In this document: one piece after another, positions 51,678 to 61,217 of the stretch
How positions within the stretch are numbered: position 1 is the stretch's first letter
Layout: the number at the start of each line of letters is the position of its first letter
NCBI RefSeq assembly: GCF_006539505.1
Contig: NZ_BJND01000012.1
Coordinates: 186,001-250,000 of the forward strand
DNA from: Streptomyces spinoverrucosus
GTDB lineage: Bacteria > Actinomycetota > Actinomycetes > Streptomycetales > Streptomycetaceae
Length of the DNA stretch: 64,000 nucleotides
Direction: 5' to 3'
Made by a program: the position numbers and the translations under genes
Notes under the pieces: generated by a model
Seen by the model: only the letters and a program-made list of their open reading frames with translations
The model's database searches: none
What the model was told of the DNA's origin: nothing

Positions 51678-52762
51678 TTCGCCGCCGCCTTCTTCACCGG
51701 TGCCGGCGCCGCCGCGTCCTTCGCGGGTGCTTTCGCAGCGGTTTCGAGGGGAGCCGGGACGGCTTCCGGCTCGTCGCCGGCGCCGTCTCCTTCGGCTTCT
51801 CCTTTGGCGGGCGGCTCCGCCGCGGCGGCCGACGCCGAGGCGTTCAGCCGGTCCACCCCGTACCGCAGCGCCGACGCATACGTGTCGTCCGGATCCAGCC
51901 GCCGCAGCTCCTCCGCGATCAGCTCGGCCGTCTCCCGGCGCTTCAGCGCCACCGCACGGTCCGGCTGGCCCTGGATGGACAGCGTGGCCAGCGAGCCGTC
52001 GGCGCGGTCGAGGGCGATCGGGCCGCAGTCGGTGTCCATGCGGACCGCCGTGAGACCGGGCCCCGGGGACAGCGAGCGCCGGACGGGGACGTCCAGCCGG
52101 TCCGCGAGCCACATCGCCAGCAGCTCACAGCTCGGGTTGAACTCCTCGCCCTCCACCTCGACACCCTTGACCTCGCAGACGACCTGGTCGAGGGCCGCCG
52201 CGAGCATCGAGCGCCAGGGCGTGATCCGGGTCCACGACAGGTCGGTGTCGCCGGGCGTGTAGGTGTCGGCGCGGGCGGACAGCTCCCGCACCGGCTGCTC
52301 GGCGGCGTAGGTGTCGGTGACCCGGCGCTGGGCCAGCGCGCCGAGCGGGTCGTTCGCCGGGTCGAGAGGCGCGTTGACCGGCCACCACACGACGACGGGG
52401 GCGTCCGGCAGCAGCAGCGGCAGCACCACCGACTGCGCGTGGTCGGCCACATCGCCGTACAGCCGCAGGATCACCGTCTCGCCGGTGCCCGCGTCCGCGC
52501 CCACCCGCACCTCGGCGTCGAGGCGGGACTGCGTGCGGTCCCGGGGGGTGCGCGAGACGCGCCTGATGACGAGGAGGGTGCGCGAGGGGTGCTCGCGCGA
52601 GGCGTCGTTGGCGGCCTTCAGGGCGTCGTAGGCGTTCTCCTCGTCGGTGACGATGACCAGGGTGAGGACCATGCCGACGGCGGGTGTGCCGATGGCGCGG
52701 CGGCCCTGCACAAGCGCCTTGTTGACCTTGCTGGCCGTGGTGTCGGTGAGGTCTATCTTCAT
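51674..52762 (-). CDS. opcA: glucose-6-phosphate dehydrogenase assembly protein OpcA
   Basis: Allosteric activator of glucose-6-phosphate dehydrogenase. The 362-aa protein begins MKIDLTDTTASKVNKALV and has TPAVGMVLTLVIVTDEENAYDALKAANDASREHPSR, PVVVWWPVNAP, and TDLSWTRITPWRSMLAAALDQ, landmarks of the family. The C-terminal 50 residues are a Pro/Ala/Lys-rich disordered tail (AKAPAKDAAAPAPVKKAAAK). It starts inside the zwf stop (ATGA) and overlaps pgl, so stoichiometric expression with zwf is enforced by coupling. Confidence 0.96.
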   Translation of the reverse strand: MKIDLTDTTASKVNKALVQGRRAIGTPAVGMVLTLVIVTDEENAYDALKAANDASREHPSRTLLVIRRVSRTPRDRTQSRLDAEVRVGADAGTGETVILRLYGDVADHAQSVVLPLLLPDAPVVVWWPVNAPLDPANDPLGALAQRRVTDTYAAEQPVRELSARADTYTPGDTDLSWTRITPWRSMLAAALDQVVCEVKGVEVEGEEFNPSCELLAMWLADRLDVPVRRSLSPGPGLTAVRMDTDCGPIALDRADGSLATLSIQGQPDRAVALKRRETAELIAEELRRLDPDDTYASALRYGVDRLNASASAAAAEPPAKGEAEGDGAGDEPEAVPAPLETAAKAPAKDAAAPAPVKKAAAK

Positions 52763-54282
52763 GGCCGGCGCCAGCTCCGTCCGTCTCGTTCGAGCATCTG
52801 GTCCGCCTCGACGGGCCCCCACGTGCCGGCCGGGTACTGAGCGGGCCTGCCGTTGCGGTCCCAGTACTCCTCGATCGGGTCGAGGATCTTCCAGGACAGC
52901 TCGACCTCCTCGGTGCGCGGGAAGAGGTTGGAGTCGCCCAGCAGGACGTCCAGGATCAGCCGCTCGTACGCCTCCGGGCTGGACTCCGTGAAGGACTCGC
53001 CGTACGCGAAGTCCATGGAGACGTCCCGGATCTCCATCGAGGTGCCCGGCACCTTGGAGCCGAAGCGGACGGTGACGCCCTCGTCGGGCTGGACGCGGAT
53101 GACGATCGCGTTCTGGCCCAGCTCCTCGGTGGCCGTGGTGCCGAAGGGGGAGTGCGGGGCGCGCTGGAAGACCACCGCGATCTCGGTGACGCGGCGCCCG
53201 AGGCGCTTGCCGGTGCGCAGGTAGAACGGCACGCCGGCCCACCGCCGGTTGTCGATCTCCAGCTTGATCGCGGCGTAGGTGTCGGTCTTGGACGCGCGGT
53301 CGATGCCGTCCTCTTCGAGGTAGCCGATGACCTTCGCGCCGCCCTGCCAGCCCGCCGCGTACTGTCCGCGCACGGTGTCGCGGCCCAGGTCCTTGGGCAG
53401 CTGCACGGCGCCCAGCACCTTGGTCTTCTCCGCGGCCAGCGCGTCCGCGTCGAAGGAGGCCGGCTCCTCCATCGCGGTCAGCGCGAGCAGCTGCAGCAGA
53501 TGGTTCTGGATGACGTCACGGGCGGCGCCGATCCCGTCGTAGTACCCGGCCCGGCCGCCGATGCCGATGTCCTCGGCCATGGTGATCTGCACGTGGTCCA
53601 CGAAGGACCGGTTCCAGATCGGCTCGAACATGGTGTTGGCGAAGCGCAGCGCCAGGATGTTCTGGACGGTCTCCTTGCCCAGGTAGTGGTCGATCCGGAA
53701 GACCTGGTCCGGGGCGAAGACCTCGTGGACGACCTTGTTCAGTTCCTCGGCCGACGTCAGGTCGTGCCCGAACGGCTTCTCGATCACCGCGCGGCGCCAC
53801 GAGCCGCTCGTCTGGTCGGCCAGCCCGTGCTTCTTCAGCTGCTGGATGACCACCGGGAAGGAGCGCGGCGGCACCGACAGGTAGAAGGCGAAGTTGCCGC
53901 CCGTGCCCTGCGCCTTGTCCAGCTCGTCGATGGTGCCGCGCAGCCGCTCGAAGGCGTCGTCGTCGTCGAAGGTGCCCTGCACGAAGCGCATCCCCTGGAT
54001 GAGCTGCTGCCAGACCTCCTCGCGGAACGGCGTACGGGCGTGTGCCTTGACGGCGTCGTGGACCTCCTGCGCGAAGTCCTCGTTGGCCCACTCGCGGCGG
54101 GCGAACCCGACCAGCGAGAAGCCCGGCGGCAGCAGACCCCGGTTCGCGAGGTCGTACACCGCGGGCATCAGCTTCTTTCGTGACAAATCGCCCGTGACGC
54201 CAAAGATGACCAGGCCCGACGGCCCCGCGATACGCGGGAGCCGTCGGTCTGCGGGGTCACGCAGCGGGTTGCTGCTCGACAA
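52759..54282 (-). CDS. zwf: glucose-6-phosphate 1-dehydrogenase
   Basis: First enzyme of the pentose phosphate pathway, using NADP+. The 507-aa protein has the dinucleotide fold IFGVTGDLSRKKLMPAVYDLANRGLLPPG and the active-site signature RIDHYLGKETVQNIL with the catalytic His. VQITMAEDIGIGGRAGYYD and GVPFYLRTGKRLGRRVTEIAVVF follow. The start codon is a TTG at 54282; GGAGGG stands 8 nt before it inside the end of tal, and no ATG or GTG in frame fits better. The tal stop is only 4 nt away. It overlaps opcA by 4 nt. Confidence 0.96.
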   Translation of the reverse strand: MSSSNPLRDPADRRLPRIAGPSGLVIFGVTGDLSRKKLMPAVYDLANRGLLPPGFSLVGFARREWANEDFAQEVHDAVKAHARTPFREEVWQQLIQGMRFVQGTFDDDDAFERLRGTIDELDKAQGTGGNFAFYLSVPPRSFPVVIQQLKKHGLADQTSGSWRRAVIEKPFGHDLTSAEELNKVVHEVFAPDQVFRIDHYLGKETVQNILALRFANTMFEPIWNRSFVDHVQITMAEDIGIGGRAGYYDGIGAARDVIQNHLLQLLALTAMEEPASFDADALAAEKTKVLGAVQLPKDLGRDTVRGQYAAGWQGGAKVIGYLEEDGIDRASKTDTYAAIKLEIDNRRWAGVPFYLRTGKRLGRRVTEIAVVFQRAPHSPFGTTATEELGQNAIVIRVQPDEGVTVRFGSKVPGTSMEIRDVSMDFAYGESFTESSPEAYERLILDVLLGDSNLFPRTEEVELSWKILDPIEEYWDRNGRPAQYPAGTWGPVEADQMLERDGRSWRRP

Positions 54283-54286
54283 GGTT

Positions 54287-55405
54287 TCAGCCCTCCGAAG
54301 GGGCGAGTCGCTTCAGCTCGGCCTCGGTCGAGGCCAGCAGGTCGTTCCAGGACGCCTCGAACTTCTCGACGCCCTCGTCCTCAAGAAGCTGGACCACGTC
54401 GTCGTACTTGATCCCGAGCTGCTCGACCGCGTCGAGTTCGGCGCGGGCCTGCTCGTACGTCCCGGCGACGGTGTTGCCGGTGATCTGCCCGTGGTCCTCG
54501 GTGGCCAGCAGGGTGGCCTCGGGCATGGTGTTGACAGTGTTCGGCGCGACCAGGTCGTCGACGTACATGGTGTCCTTGTACGCCTTGTCCTTCACGCCGG
54601 TCGACGCCCACAGCGGACGCTGCTTGTTGGCGCCCGCCTTGTCCAGCGCGCTCCAGCGGTCCGAGCCGAAGACCTCCTCGTACGCCTGGTAGGCGAGCCG
54701 CGCGTTGGCGACGGCGGCCTTGCCGCGCAGCGCCTTGGCCTCGTCGGTGCCGAGCGCGTCGATCCGCTTGTCGATCTCGGTGTCCACGCGGGACACGAAG
54801 AAGGACGCCACCGAGTGGATCAGGGAGAGGTCGAGGCCCTTCGCCTTCGCCTTCTCCAGACCGGAGAGGTAGGCGTCCATGACCTCGCGGTAGCGCTCCA
54901 GCGAGAAGATCAGCGTGACGTTGACGCTGATGCCGTTGCCGATCGTCTCGGTGATCGCCGGCAGACCCGCCTTGGTGGCCGGGATCTTGATCAGGGTGTT
55001 GGGCCGGTCCACCAGCCAGGCCAGCTGCCGGGCCTCGGCGACGGTCGCGCGGGTGTTGTGCGCGAGGCGCGGGTCGACCTCGATGGACACCCGGCCGTCC
55101 TTGCCGCCGGTGGCGTCGAAGACGGGGCGCAGGATGTCGGCGGCGTCCCGGACGTCCGCCGTGGTGATCATGCGGACGGCTTCCTCGACGGTGACCTTGC
55201 GGGCGGCGAGGTCGGCGAGCTGCTGCTCGTACCCGTCACCGGACGAGATCGCCTTCTGGAAGATCGTCGGGTTGGTGGTGACGCCCACGACGTGCTGCTG
55301 GTCGATCAGCTCGGCGAGGTTGCCGGACGTGATCCGCTTGCGCGACAGGTCGTCCAGCCAGATCGCGACGCCTTCATCGGAGAGGCGCTTCAGTGCGTCT
55401 GTCAT
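54287..55405 (-). CDS. tal: transaldolase
   Basis: Moves a three-carbon dihydroxyacetone unit between sugar phosphates in the non-oxidative pentose phosphate branch. The 372-aa length fits the longer actinobacterial type (about 370 aa versus 316 in E. coli TalB). [14 protein letters not shown] is the N-terminal signature. [20 protein letters not shown] holds the Schiff-base Lys in [30 protein letters not shown] and [15 protein letters not shown] follow. A GGAGA Shine-Dalgarno lies 10 nt before the ATG. It is second in the tkt operon. Confidence 0.97.
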   Translation of the reverse strand: MTDALKRLSDEGVAIWLDDLSRKRITSGNLAELIDQQHVVGVTTNPTIFQKAISSGDGYEQQLADLAARKVTVEEAVRMITTADVRDAADILRPVFDATGGKDGRVSIEVDPRLAHNTRATVAEARQLAWLVDRPNTLIKIPATKAGLPAITETIGNGISVNVTLIFSLERYREVMDAYLSGLEKAKAKGLDLSLIHSVASFFVSRVDTEIDKRIDALGTDEAKALRGKAAVANARLAYQAYEEVFGSDRWSALDKAGANKQRPLWASTGVKDKAYKDTMYVDDLVAPNTVNTMPEATLLATEDHGQITGNTVAGTYEQARAELDAVEQLGIKYDDVVQLLEDEGVEKFEASWNDLLASTEAELKRLAPSEG

Positions 55406-55439
55406 GGAAAATGCATCTCCTACGTGTCGTATATGAGCG

Positions 55440-57527
55440 TCAGCGCTGGGCTGCGGCGATCGATTCCCGGGCTGCGGAGGCGACGTTCTCGGCAGTGAAG
55501 CCGTACTCGCGGAAAAGGACCTTGCCGTCGGCCGAAGCCCCGAAGTGCTCCAGGGAAACGATGCGACCGGCGTCCCCGACGTACTTGTGCCAGGTCAGGC
55601 CGATCCCCGCCTCGACCGCGACACGAGCCTTCACGGACGGTGGCAGCACGCTGTCCCGGTACCCCTGGTCCTGCTCCTCGAACCACTCCACGGACGGCAT
55701 CGACACCACGCGCGTGGGCACACCGTCGGCCTGGAGCCGCTCGCGCGCCTCGACGGCCACATGCACCTCGGAACCGGTGGCGATGAGGACGACCTGCGGC
55801 TCGCCGCCCTCGGCCTCCAACATCACGTAACCGCCGCGCGCGGCCTCGTCGTTGGGCTCGTACGTCGGCACGCCCTGGCGGGTCAGCACGAGGCCGTGCG
55901 GGGCACCCTTGCCGAACTCCTTGGTGTACCGCCCGAGGATCTCGCGCCAGGCGATCGCGGTCTCGTTGGCGTCCGCCGGGCGGACCACGTTCAGCCCCGG
56001 GATCGCGCGCAGCGACGCCAGGTGCTCGACCGGCTGGTGCGTCGGGCCGTCCTCACCGAGACCGATGGAGTCGTGCGTCCAGACGTACGTCACCGGCAGG
56101 TGCATCAGCGCCGACAGGCGTACGGCGTTGCGCATGTAGTCGGAGAACACCAGGAACGTGCCGCCGTAGACACGGGTGTTGCCGTGCAGCGTGATGCCGT
56201 TCATCTCCGCGGCCATGGAGTGCTCACGGATGCCGAAGTGGATCGTGCGGCCGTACGGGTCGGCCTCGGGCAGCGGGTTGTCCGCCGGGAGGAACGACGA
56301 CGTCTTGTCGATCGTCGTGTTGTTCGAGCCGGCCAGGTCGGCCGAGCCGCCCCACAGCTCGGGGATCACCGCGCCGAGGGCCTGGAGCACCTTGCCGGAC
56401 GCGGCACGCGTCGCGACGCCCTTGCCCGCCTCGAAGACCGGGATCTTCTCCTCCCAGCCGGTGGGCAGCTCGCCCTTGCTGATCCGGTCGAACTCGGCGG
56501 CGCGCTCGGGGTTGTTGTCGCGCCACTCCTGGAACGACTTCTCCCACTCGGCCTTCGCCTGCCGGCCCCGCTCGATCGCCTGCCGGGTGTGGCCGATGAC
56601 CTCGTCCGCGACCTCGAAGCTCTGCTCCGGGTCGAAGCCGAGGACGCGCTTGGTGGCCGCGACCTCCTCGTCGCCGAGCGCCGAGCCGTGCGCGGCCTCG
56701 GTGTTCTGGGCGTTGGGGGCGGGCCAGGCGATGATCGAGCGCATCGCGATGAAGGACGGCCGGTCCGTGACCTTCTTGGCCGCCTCGATCGCGTTGTAGA
56801 TCGCGTGCGGGTCCAGGTCGCCGTCCGGCTTCGGGGCGATCCGCTGCACGTGCCAGCCGTACGCCTCGTACCGCTTGACCGTGTCCTCGGAGACGGCGGT
56901 CTCGGTGTCGCCCTCGATCGAGATGTGGTTGTCGTCCCACAGCAGGATGAGGTTGCCGAGCCTCTGGTGGCCGGCGAGGGAGGAGGCCTCGGCGGAGATG
57001 CCCTCCTGGAGGCAGCCGTCACCGGCGATGCAGTAGACGAAGTGGTCGAACGGGGACTCGCCCTGGGCCGCGTCCGGGTCGAACAGACCGCGCTCGTAGC
57101 GAGCCGCCATCGCCATGCCGACCGCGTTGGCGACACCCTGGCCGAGCGGGCCGGTGGTGGTCTCGACGCCCACGGTGTGGCCGTACTCGGGGTGACCCGG
57201 GGTCTTCGAACCCCACGTCCTGAAGGCCTTCAGATCGTCCAGCTCCAGGCCGAAGCCGGCCAGGTACAGCTGGGTGTAGAGGGTCAGGGACGAGTGACCG
57301 GCGGACAGGACGAAACGGTCCCGCCCCACCCAGTCGGCGTCCGCCGGGTCGTGCCGCATCACCTTCTGGAAGAGGGTGTAGGCGGCCGGCGCCAGGCTCA
57401 TCGCCGTACCGGGATGGCCGTTGCCGACCTTCTGTACGGCATCGGCGGCCAGGACGCGGGCGGTGTCGACGGCCCGCTGGTCCAGCTCGGTCCACTCGAG
57501 GTCTGTGGTGGTCGGCTTGGTGCTCAC
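55440..57527 (-). CDS. tkt: transketolase
   Basis: Thiamine-diphosphate enzyme that moves two-carbon units in the pentose phosphate pathway. The 695-aa protein has [25 protein letters not shown], and TPP-binding [39 protein letters not shown]. The catalytic Glu lies in [16 protein letters not shown], and the pyrimidine domain in [29 protein letters not shown]. The GTG at 57527 opens [22 protein letters not shown]. It heads the minus-strand operon; a TAGGCT box at 57624-57619 would give a leader of about 85 nt. Confidence 0.97.
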   Translation of the reverse strand: MSTKPTTTDLEWTELDQRAVDTARVLAADAVQKVGNGHPGTAMSLAPAAYTLFQKVMRHDPADADWVGRDRFVLSAGHSSLTLYTQLYLAGFGLELDDLKAFRTWGSKTPGHPEYGHTVGVETTTGPLGQGVANAVGMAMAARYERGLFDPDAAQGESPFDHFVYCIAGDGCLQEGISAEASSLAGHQRLGNLILLWDDNHISIEGDTETAVSEDTVKRYEAYGWHVQRIAPKPDGDLDPHAIYNAIEAAKKVTDRPSFIAMRSIIAWPAPNAQNTEAAHGSALGDEEVAATKRVLGFDPEQSFEVADEVIGHTRQAIERGRQAKAEWEKSFQEWRDNNPERAAEFDRISKGELPTGWEEKIPVFEAGKGVATRAASGKVLQALGAVIPELWGGSADLAGSNNTTIDKTSSFLPADNPLPEADPYGRTIHFGIREHSMAAEMNGITLHGNTRVYGGTFLVFSDYMRNAVRLSALMHLPVTYVWTHDSIGLGEDGPTHQPVEHLASLRAIPGLNVVRPADANETAIAWREILGRYTKEFGKGAPHGLVLTRQGVPTYEPNDEAARGGYVMLEAEGGEPQVVLIATGSEVHVAVEARERLQADGVPTRVVSMPSVEWFEEQDQGYRDSVLPPSVKARVAVEAGIGLTWHKYVGDAGRIVSLEHFGASADGKVLFREYGFTAENVASAARESIAAAQR

Positions 57528-57908
57528 CCTGGGTCAGGGCTCCTCTCCACATGTCGAAGGCCGGTGTCCTGCGCGTACACCGGCTGCCGGTGCACTGGGC
57601 GCCCACCGGCCGTTGTCGAGCCTACCCCCGTAAGAACGTGCGTTTTTTCGAGTCATTCCAGACTGCCGGGAGTGTCGTGGATCCGCCTCCCGACCGGGTC
57701 GCTTTCGCATTCGGCAAGTGAATACGCAGCCGCTCATCTGACCGCTCAATCGACGCCCTCGGCGCACCTCGGAGCACGCCGTCCAACACGACCCCACCCC
57801 CGCGAAGGTCGCGGTATGGGCAACGTCTACAGTGGCGTGGTACGCGCGAGCCTTTACCGGGACTTCACACGGTTTGGGCTTGCTGGGATGTCTCTGTCAG
57901 GGGTGTGC
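57528..57908. other. divergent promoter region between tkt and ctaB
   Basis: About 380 bases between divergent genes. On the minus strand TAGGCT (57624-57619) is a candidate -10 for tkt, and a GAGGAG Shine-Dalgarno lies near the start. A run of six T at 57643-57648 is unusual for the GC level. On the plus strand TACAGT at 57828-57833 is a candidate -10 for ctaB. No terminator, RNA gene or small ORF with typical codon bias was found. Confidence 0.4.
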
Positions 57909-58856
57909 GTGACGGCCGTTGAATCCCGTCCTGCGGGGCTTATCGGGACGAGCGAGAGCCCGAGTCACCGGCCGTTCGGGGCCCGTGTGAAGGCGTTCGT
58001 GGCGCTGACCAAGCCGCGGATCATCGAGCTGCTGCTGATCACCACAGTGCCGGTGATGTTCCTCGCCGAGCAGGGTGTGCCGGACCTCGGCCTCGTGCTC
58101 GTCACCTGCATCGCCGGGTACCTCTCCGCGGGCGGCGCCAACGCGCTCAACATGTACATCGACCGTGACATCGACGCGCTGATGGACCGCACCTCGCAGC
58201 GTCCGCTGGTCACCGGCATGGTCAGTCCGCGCGAGTGCCTCGCCTTCGGCATCGCCCTCGCGATCGCCTCCACTCTTCTCTTCGGCCTCGCGGTCAACTG
58301 GCTGTCGGCGTGGCTCGCCCTCGGCGCACTCCTCTTCTACGTCGTCGTCTACACGATGATCCTCAAGCGCCGCACCTCGCAGAACATCGTGTGGGGCGGT
58401 ATCGCGGGCTGTATGCCGGTGCTGATCGGCTGGACGGCGGTGACGAACTCGCTGTCCTGGGCGCCGCTCATCCTGTTCATGGTCATCTTCTTCTGGACGC
58501 CGCCGCACTACTGGCCGCTGTCGATGAAGGTGAAGGACGACTACGCGCGCGTCGGTGTGCCGATGCTGCCGGTCATCGCGTCCAACAAGGTCGTCGCCAA
58601 GCAGATCGTGATCTACAGCTGGGTCATGGTCGCCGTCTCGCTGCTGCTGACCCCGCTCGGCTACACCGGCTGGTTCTACACGCTGGTCGCGCTGGTGGCC
58701 GGCGGCTGGTGGCTGTGGGAGGCGCACGCGCTGCAGAACCGGGCGAAGGCCGAGGTGACGGGCGCGAAGCTGAAGGAGATGCGGCTGTTCCACTGGTCGA
58801 TCACCTATGTGTCGCTGCTGTTCGTGGCGGTGGCGGTGGACCCCTTCCTGCGCTAG
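57909..58856 (+). CDS. ctaB: protohaem IX farnesyltransferase (haem O synthase)
   Basis: UbiA-family membrane enzyme that adds a farnesyl group to haem B, giving haem O for cytochrome oxidase. The 315-aa protein has about eight to nine TMs. [27 protein letters not shown] is TM1. [23 protein letters not shown] is the first Asp-rich substrate motif with the NxxxDxxxD pattern, and [14 protein letters not shown] is near the second. [28 protein letters not shown] is typical. The GTG at 57909 is preferred because AGGGG lies 6 nt upstream. In-frame alternatives are GTG 57903 and ATG 57888. Confidence 0.95.
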   Translation: MTAVESRPAGLIGTSESPSHRPFGARVKAFVALTKPRIIELLLITTVPVMFLAEQGVPDLGLVLVTCIAGYLSAGGANALNMYIDRDIDALMDRTSQRPLVTGMVSPRECLAFGIALAIASTLLFGLAVNWLSAWLALGALLFYVVVYTMILKRRTSQNIVWGGIAGCMPVLIGWTAVTNSLSWAPLILFMVIFFWTPPHYWPLSMKVKDDYARVGVPMLPVIASNKVVAKQIVIYSWVMVAVSLLLTPLGYTGWFYTLVALVAGGWWLWEAHALQNRAKAEVTGAKLKEMRLFHWSITYVSLLFVAVAVDPFLR

Positions 58857-58898
58857 GACCTGTCGTTTCCGGCGCTGGTCGTTTCGGCTACTCGTCGG

Positions 58899-58904
58899 TA
58901 GCAT
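58899..58904 (+). promoter_or_regulatory. -10 box for leaderless gene at 58912
   Basis: TAGCAT ends 7 nt before the ATG, with no Shine-Dalgarno between; a separate leaderless promoter after ctaB. Confidence 0.45.
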
Positions 58905-58911
58905 CCTGGTC

Positions 58912-59223
58912 ATGGGAGACACGCAGCAGGTGGACGAGCGCCGGGTGACCCGGCTCGCCAAGCAGATCAACGCCTTCGCCAAGGCCCACGGAGGGGCGGA
59001 GGCCCAGGTCTCGTACATCGGACAGCGCGGTGCCCGGATTGTGCTGGTCGGCGAGGACGGCGGCTGGGGCGACCTGGTGGCACCGACGTACGCGATCGCC
59101 GAGAAGGCGGTGGAGAAGTCCGGCCTCACGGCCCACGAGGCGTTCGACGGCGAGTTCGCGGCGAAGGTGAAGACCGGCCCGTACGAGTGGAAGCGGATGG
59201 CCGGGATCCAGATCGGCGGCTGA
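58912..59223 (+). CDS. conserved small protein of unknown function
   Basis: A 103-aa soluble protein that I do not recognise. The N-terminal half is a charged helix (VDERRVTRLAKQINAFAKAHGGAEAQVSYIGQRGARIVLVGEDGGWGDL). It is followed by YAIAEKAVEKSGLTAHEAFDGEFAAKVKTGPYEWKRMAGIQIGG, where a WKRMAGIQ ending is distinctive. Codon composition is that of a real gene. It sits alone between ctaB and an amidohydrolase gene. Confidence 0.8.
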   Translation: MGDTQQVDERRVTRLAKQINAFAKAHGGAEAQVSYIGQRGARIVLVGEDGGWGDLVAPTYAIAEKAVEKSGLTAHEAFDGEFAAKVKTGPYEWKRMAGIQIGG

Positions 59224-59354
59224 GCGGCACCCCTTTCCGGGCATTCCCGGGTATTTCCCGGACGTTTTTCCGAGGGCGCGGGGAACGCAACACCTGACAC
59301 CCGGTTCACCCGTTAGGACTCGTAGGAGTACGTGGTCCAGTCGCGGGAGTCCGG

Positions 59355-60461
59355 ATGATCGAAACGCCGTCCCTCGTGGACCAGTACTGCCACGGCGTGC
59401 TGAGAACGGAGCTGGGCCTCGGCACCTTCGAGGCCCAGCTGGCCCGCACCGAGGGCCCGCCCGCCCCCGGCACCACCCTCTTCGACACCCAGACCGGCTT
59501 CGCGGTACGCCGCTGGTGCCCCCCGCTGCTCGGCCTGGAACCGCACTGCCCGCCCGCCCGCTATCTCGCCCGGCGTCGCGAACTCGGCGTACTGGAGGCG
59601 GCCCGGCGGTTGCTGCGCGGCAGTGGCATCACGACGTATCTCATCGACACCGGACTGCCCGGCGACCTGACCAGCCCCGCCGAGATGGCCTCGACCGCGA
59701 CCGCCGAGGCGCGTGAGATCGTCCGCCTGGAACTGCTGGCCGAGCAGGTCGCCGACACCTCCGGCACCGTCGAGTCATTCCTGGCGAACCTCGCCGAGTC
59801 GGTGCACGGGGCCGCGGCGAACGCCGTCGCCTTCACCTCGGTCGCGGGTGTCCGGCACGGCCTCGCGCTCGCGCCCGAGCCGCCGGGGGCGGGTGAGGTG
59901 CGGGGCGCGGCGGGCCGCTGGCTGGCCGGTCGGCGGGTCGGCGGCGAGCTGAGCGACCCGGTGCTGCTACGGCATCTGCTGTGGATCGCGGTCGCCTCCG
60001 GCCTGCCCCTCCAGCTGCACGCCGGGCTCGGTGAACCGGGCCTGCGCATCGACCGCACGGACCCGGTGCTGCTCACGGACTTCGTCCGCGCGACGGCCGG
60101 CATGGGCACCGACCTGATCCTGCTGCACGGCTACCCGTACCACCGCCACGCCGCCCACCTCGCCGGCGTCTTCCCGCACGTCTACGCCGACTCCGGCGCC
60201 GCCCTGGTCCGCACCGGCGCCCGCGCCGCCACCGTCCTCGCCGAGATCCTGGAACTGGCCCCCTTCGGCAAGATCCTCTTCTCCAGCGGCGCCCAGGGCC
60301 TGCCCGAACTGCACGTGGTCGGCGCCCGCCTGTTCCGCGAGGCCCTGGCCCGCGTCCTGGGCACCTGGGTGACGGAGGGCGCCTGGTCCCTGACGGACGC
60401 CCAGCGGGTCGCGGGCCTGATCGCGGCGGGGAACGCGCGCAGGGTGTACGGGCTGGACTGA
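59355..60461 (+). CDS. amidohydrolase-superfamily protein (FluG N-terminal-like)
   Basis: A 368-aa TIM-barrel hydrolase-like protein. SLVDQYCHGVLR is at the place of the N-terminal metal motif (normally HxH), with Tyr-Cys-His here. GLPLQLHAGLGE in the middle supplies another His. TDLILLHGYPYHRHAAHLAGVFPHVYADSGAALVR holds the later His and Asp. The C-terminal KILFSSGAQGLPELHVVGARLFREAL matches the FluG/amidohydrolase-2 pattern. The first metal His appears lost, so metal loading is uncertain. No signal peptide. Function is unknown; no nitrogen or glutamine synthetase gene adjoins it. Confidence 0.8.
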   Translation: MIETPSLVDQYCHGVLRTELGLGTFEAQLARTEGPPAPGTTLFDTQTGFAVRRWCPPLLGLEPHCPPARYLARRRELGVLEAARRLLRGSGITTYLIDTGLPGDLTSPAEMASTATAEAREIVRLELLAEQVADTSGTVESFLANLAESVHGAAANAVAFTSVAGVRHGLALAPEPPGAGEVRGAAGRWLAGRRVGGELSDPVLLRHLLWIAVASGLPLQLHAGLGEPGLRIDRTDPVLLTDFVRATAGMGTDLILLHGYPYHRHAAHLAGVFPHVYADSGAALVRTGARAATVLAEILELAPFGKILFSSGAQGLPELHVVGARLFREALARVLGTWVTEGAWSLTDAQRVAGLIAAGNARRVYGLD

Positions 60462-60479
60462 GCCACACAGACTGGGCGG

Positions 60480-61217
60480 ATGCCGACCCAGGACTTACTC
60501 GACCGCTTCCTCATCGAACTCGGGCCGCTGAAGCCGCTCGCGGTCTGGGCGCACGGTTCGCTCGCCGGTGGCGATTACCAGGAGGGCCGTAGCGACCTCG
60601 ACCTGATCGCGGTGCTGCCGGGGCCCGTGACGCCGGTCACGGCATGGCGGGTCGCGGCGCTGCACAGCCGGCTGCGTGCCGAGCCCCTCGCGGCCAGGCT
60701 GCACTGCAGCTATCTGACGCCCGGCACGTCGGCCGACTCCCGGCGGCCGCACCTCACGTGGGCGCACCGGCGGTTGATGCGCCGCCCGGTCACCCCCGTG
60801 ACCCGCCGGGAACTGCACGCCTTCGGCCGGGTGCTGTACGGCGTCCCGCCGGCGGACGTGGTCCCACCCGTTGTGGACCAGGAGCTGAACGGCTTCGTCG
60901 TACGCGACCAGCGGGACTTCTGGCGGCCCGCCGTACGCCGGGCGCCGCTGTGGACGCGGGACGTCTGGGTCGACGTGGGGCTGACGACCTTCGCGCGGGC
61001 CGCCGTGACTCTGCGGGACGGGCGGTTGATCTCCAAGCGGGAGGCGCTGGAGGTGCTGCCCGGCCTCGGGGCGCCCGCGGAGGTGGTCGAGGACATCCGC
61101 GGGCGGCGGTACGGCGATCCCGCGCCGCCCGCCCCGGAGTGGACCGCGCGGCGCGGCGAGCTGACGCGGAGCTACCTGGGGCCGGCCATCGACGCGCTGG
61201 TGGTGGCGTACTCCTGA
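60480..61217 (+). CDS. nucleotidyltransferase-fold protein (aminoglycoside adenylyltransferase-like)
   Basis: A 245-aa protein with a polymerase-beta-type nucleotidyltransferase motif: AVWAHGSLAGGDYQEGRSDLDLIAVLP (residues 21-46), where GS...SDLDL carries the two metal-binding Asp. ANT(3'')-like adenylyltransferases have this arrangement, followed by a helical domain, as here (LISKREALEVLPG region). Whether it adenylates a drug, a sugar alcohol or something else is not determinable. Its 3' end overlaps the convergent ctaA gene by 46 bp. No clear Shine-Dalgarno precedes the ATG. Confidence 0.8.
   Translation: MPTQDLLDRFLIELGPLKPLAVWAHGSLAGGDYQEGRSDLDLIAVLPGPVTPVTAWRVAALHSRLRAEPLAARLHCSYLTPGTSADSRRPHLTWAHRRLMRRPVTPVTRRELHAFGRVLYGVPPADVVPPVVDQELNGFVVRDQRDFWRPAVRRAPLWTRDVWVDVGLTTFARAAVTLRDGRLISKREALEVLPGLGAPAEVVEDIRGRRYGDPAPPAPEWTARRGELTRSYLGPAIDALVVAYS

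Noticed and set aside
55545..57908. Long plus-strand frame running through tkt into ctaB
   Set aside because: The part before ctaB is antisense to transketolase and has no family features; ctaB was started at 57909 instead.
59224..59354. CCCGGG-rich repeats between 58912 gene and the amidohydrolase
   Set aside because: Short overlapping CCCGG runs give several weak pairings but no single stable hairpin or regular repeat.
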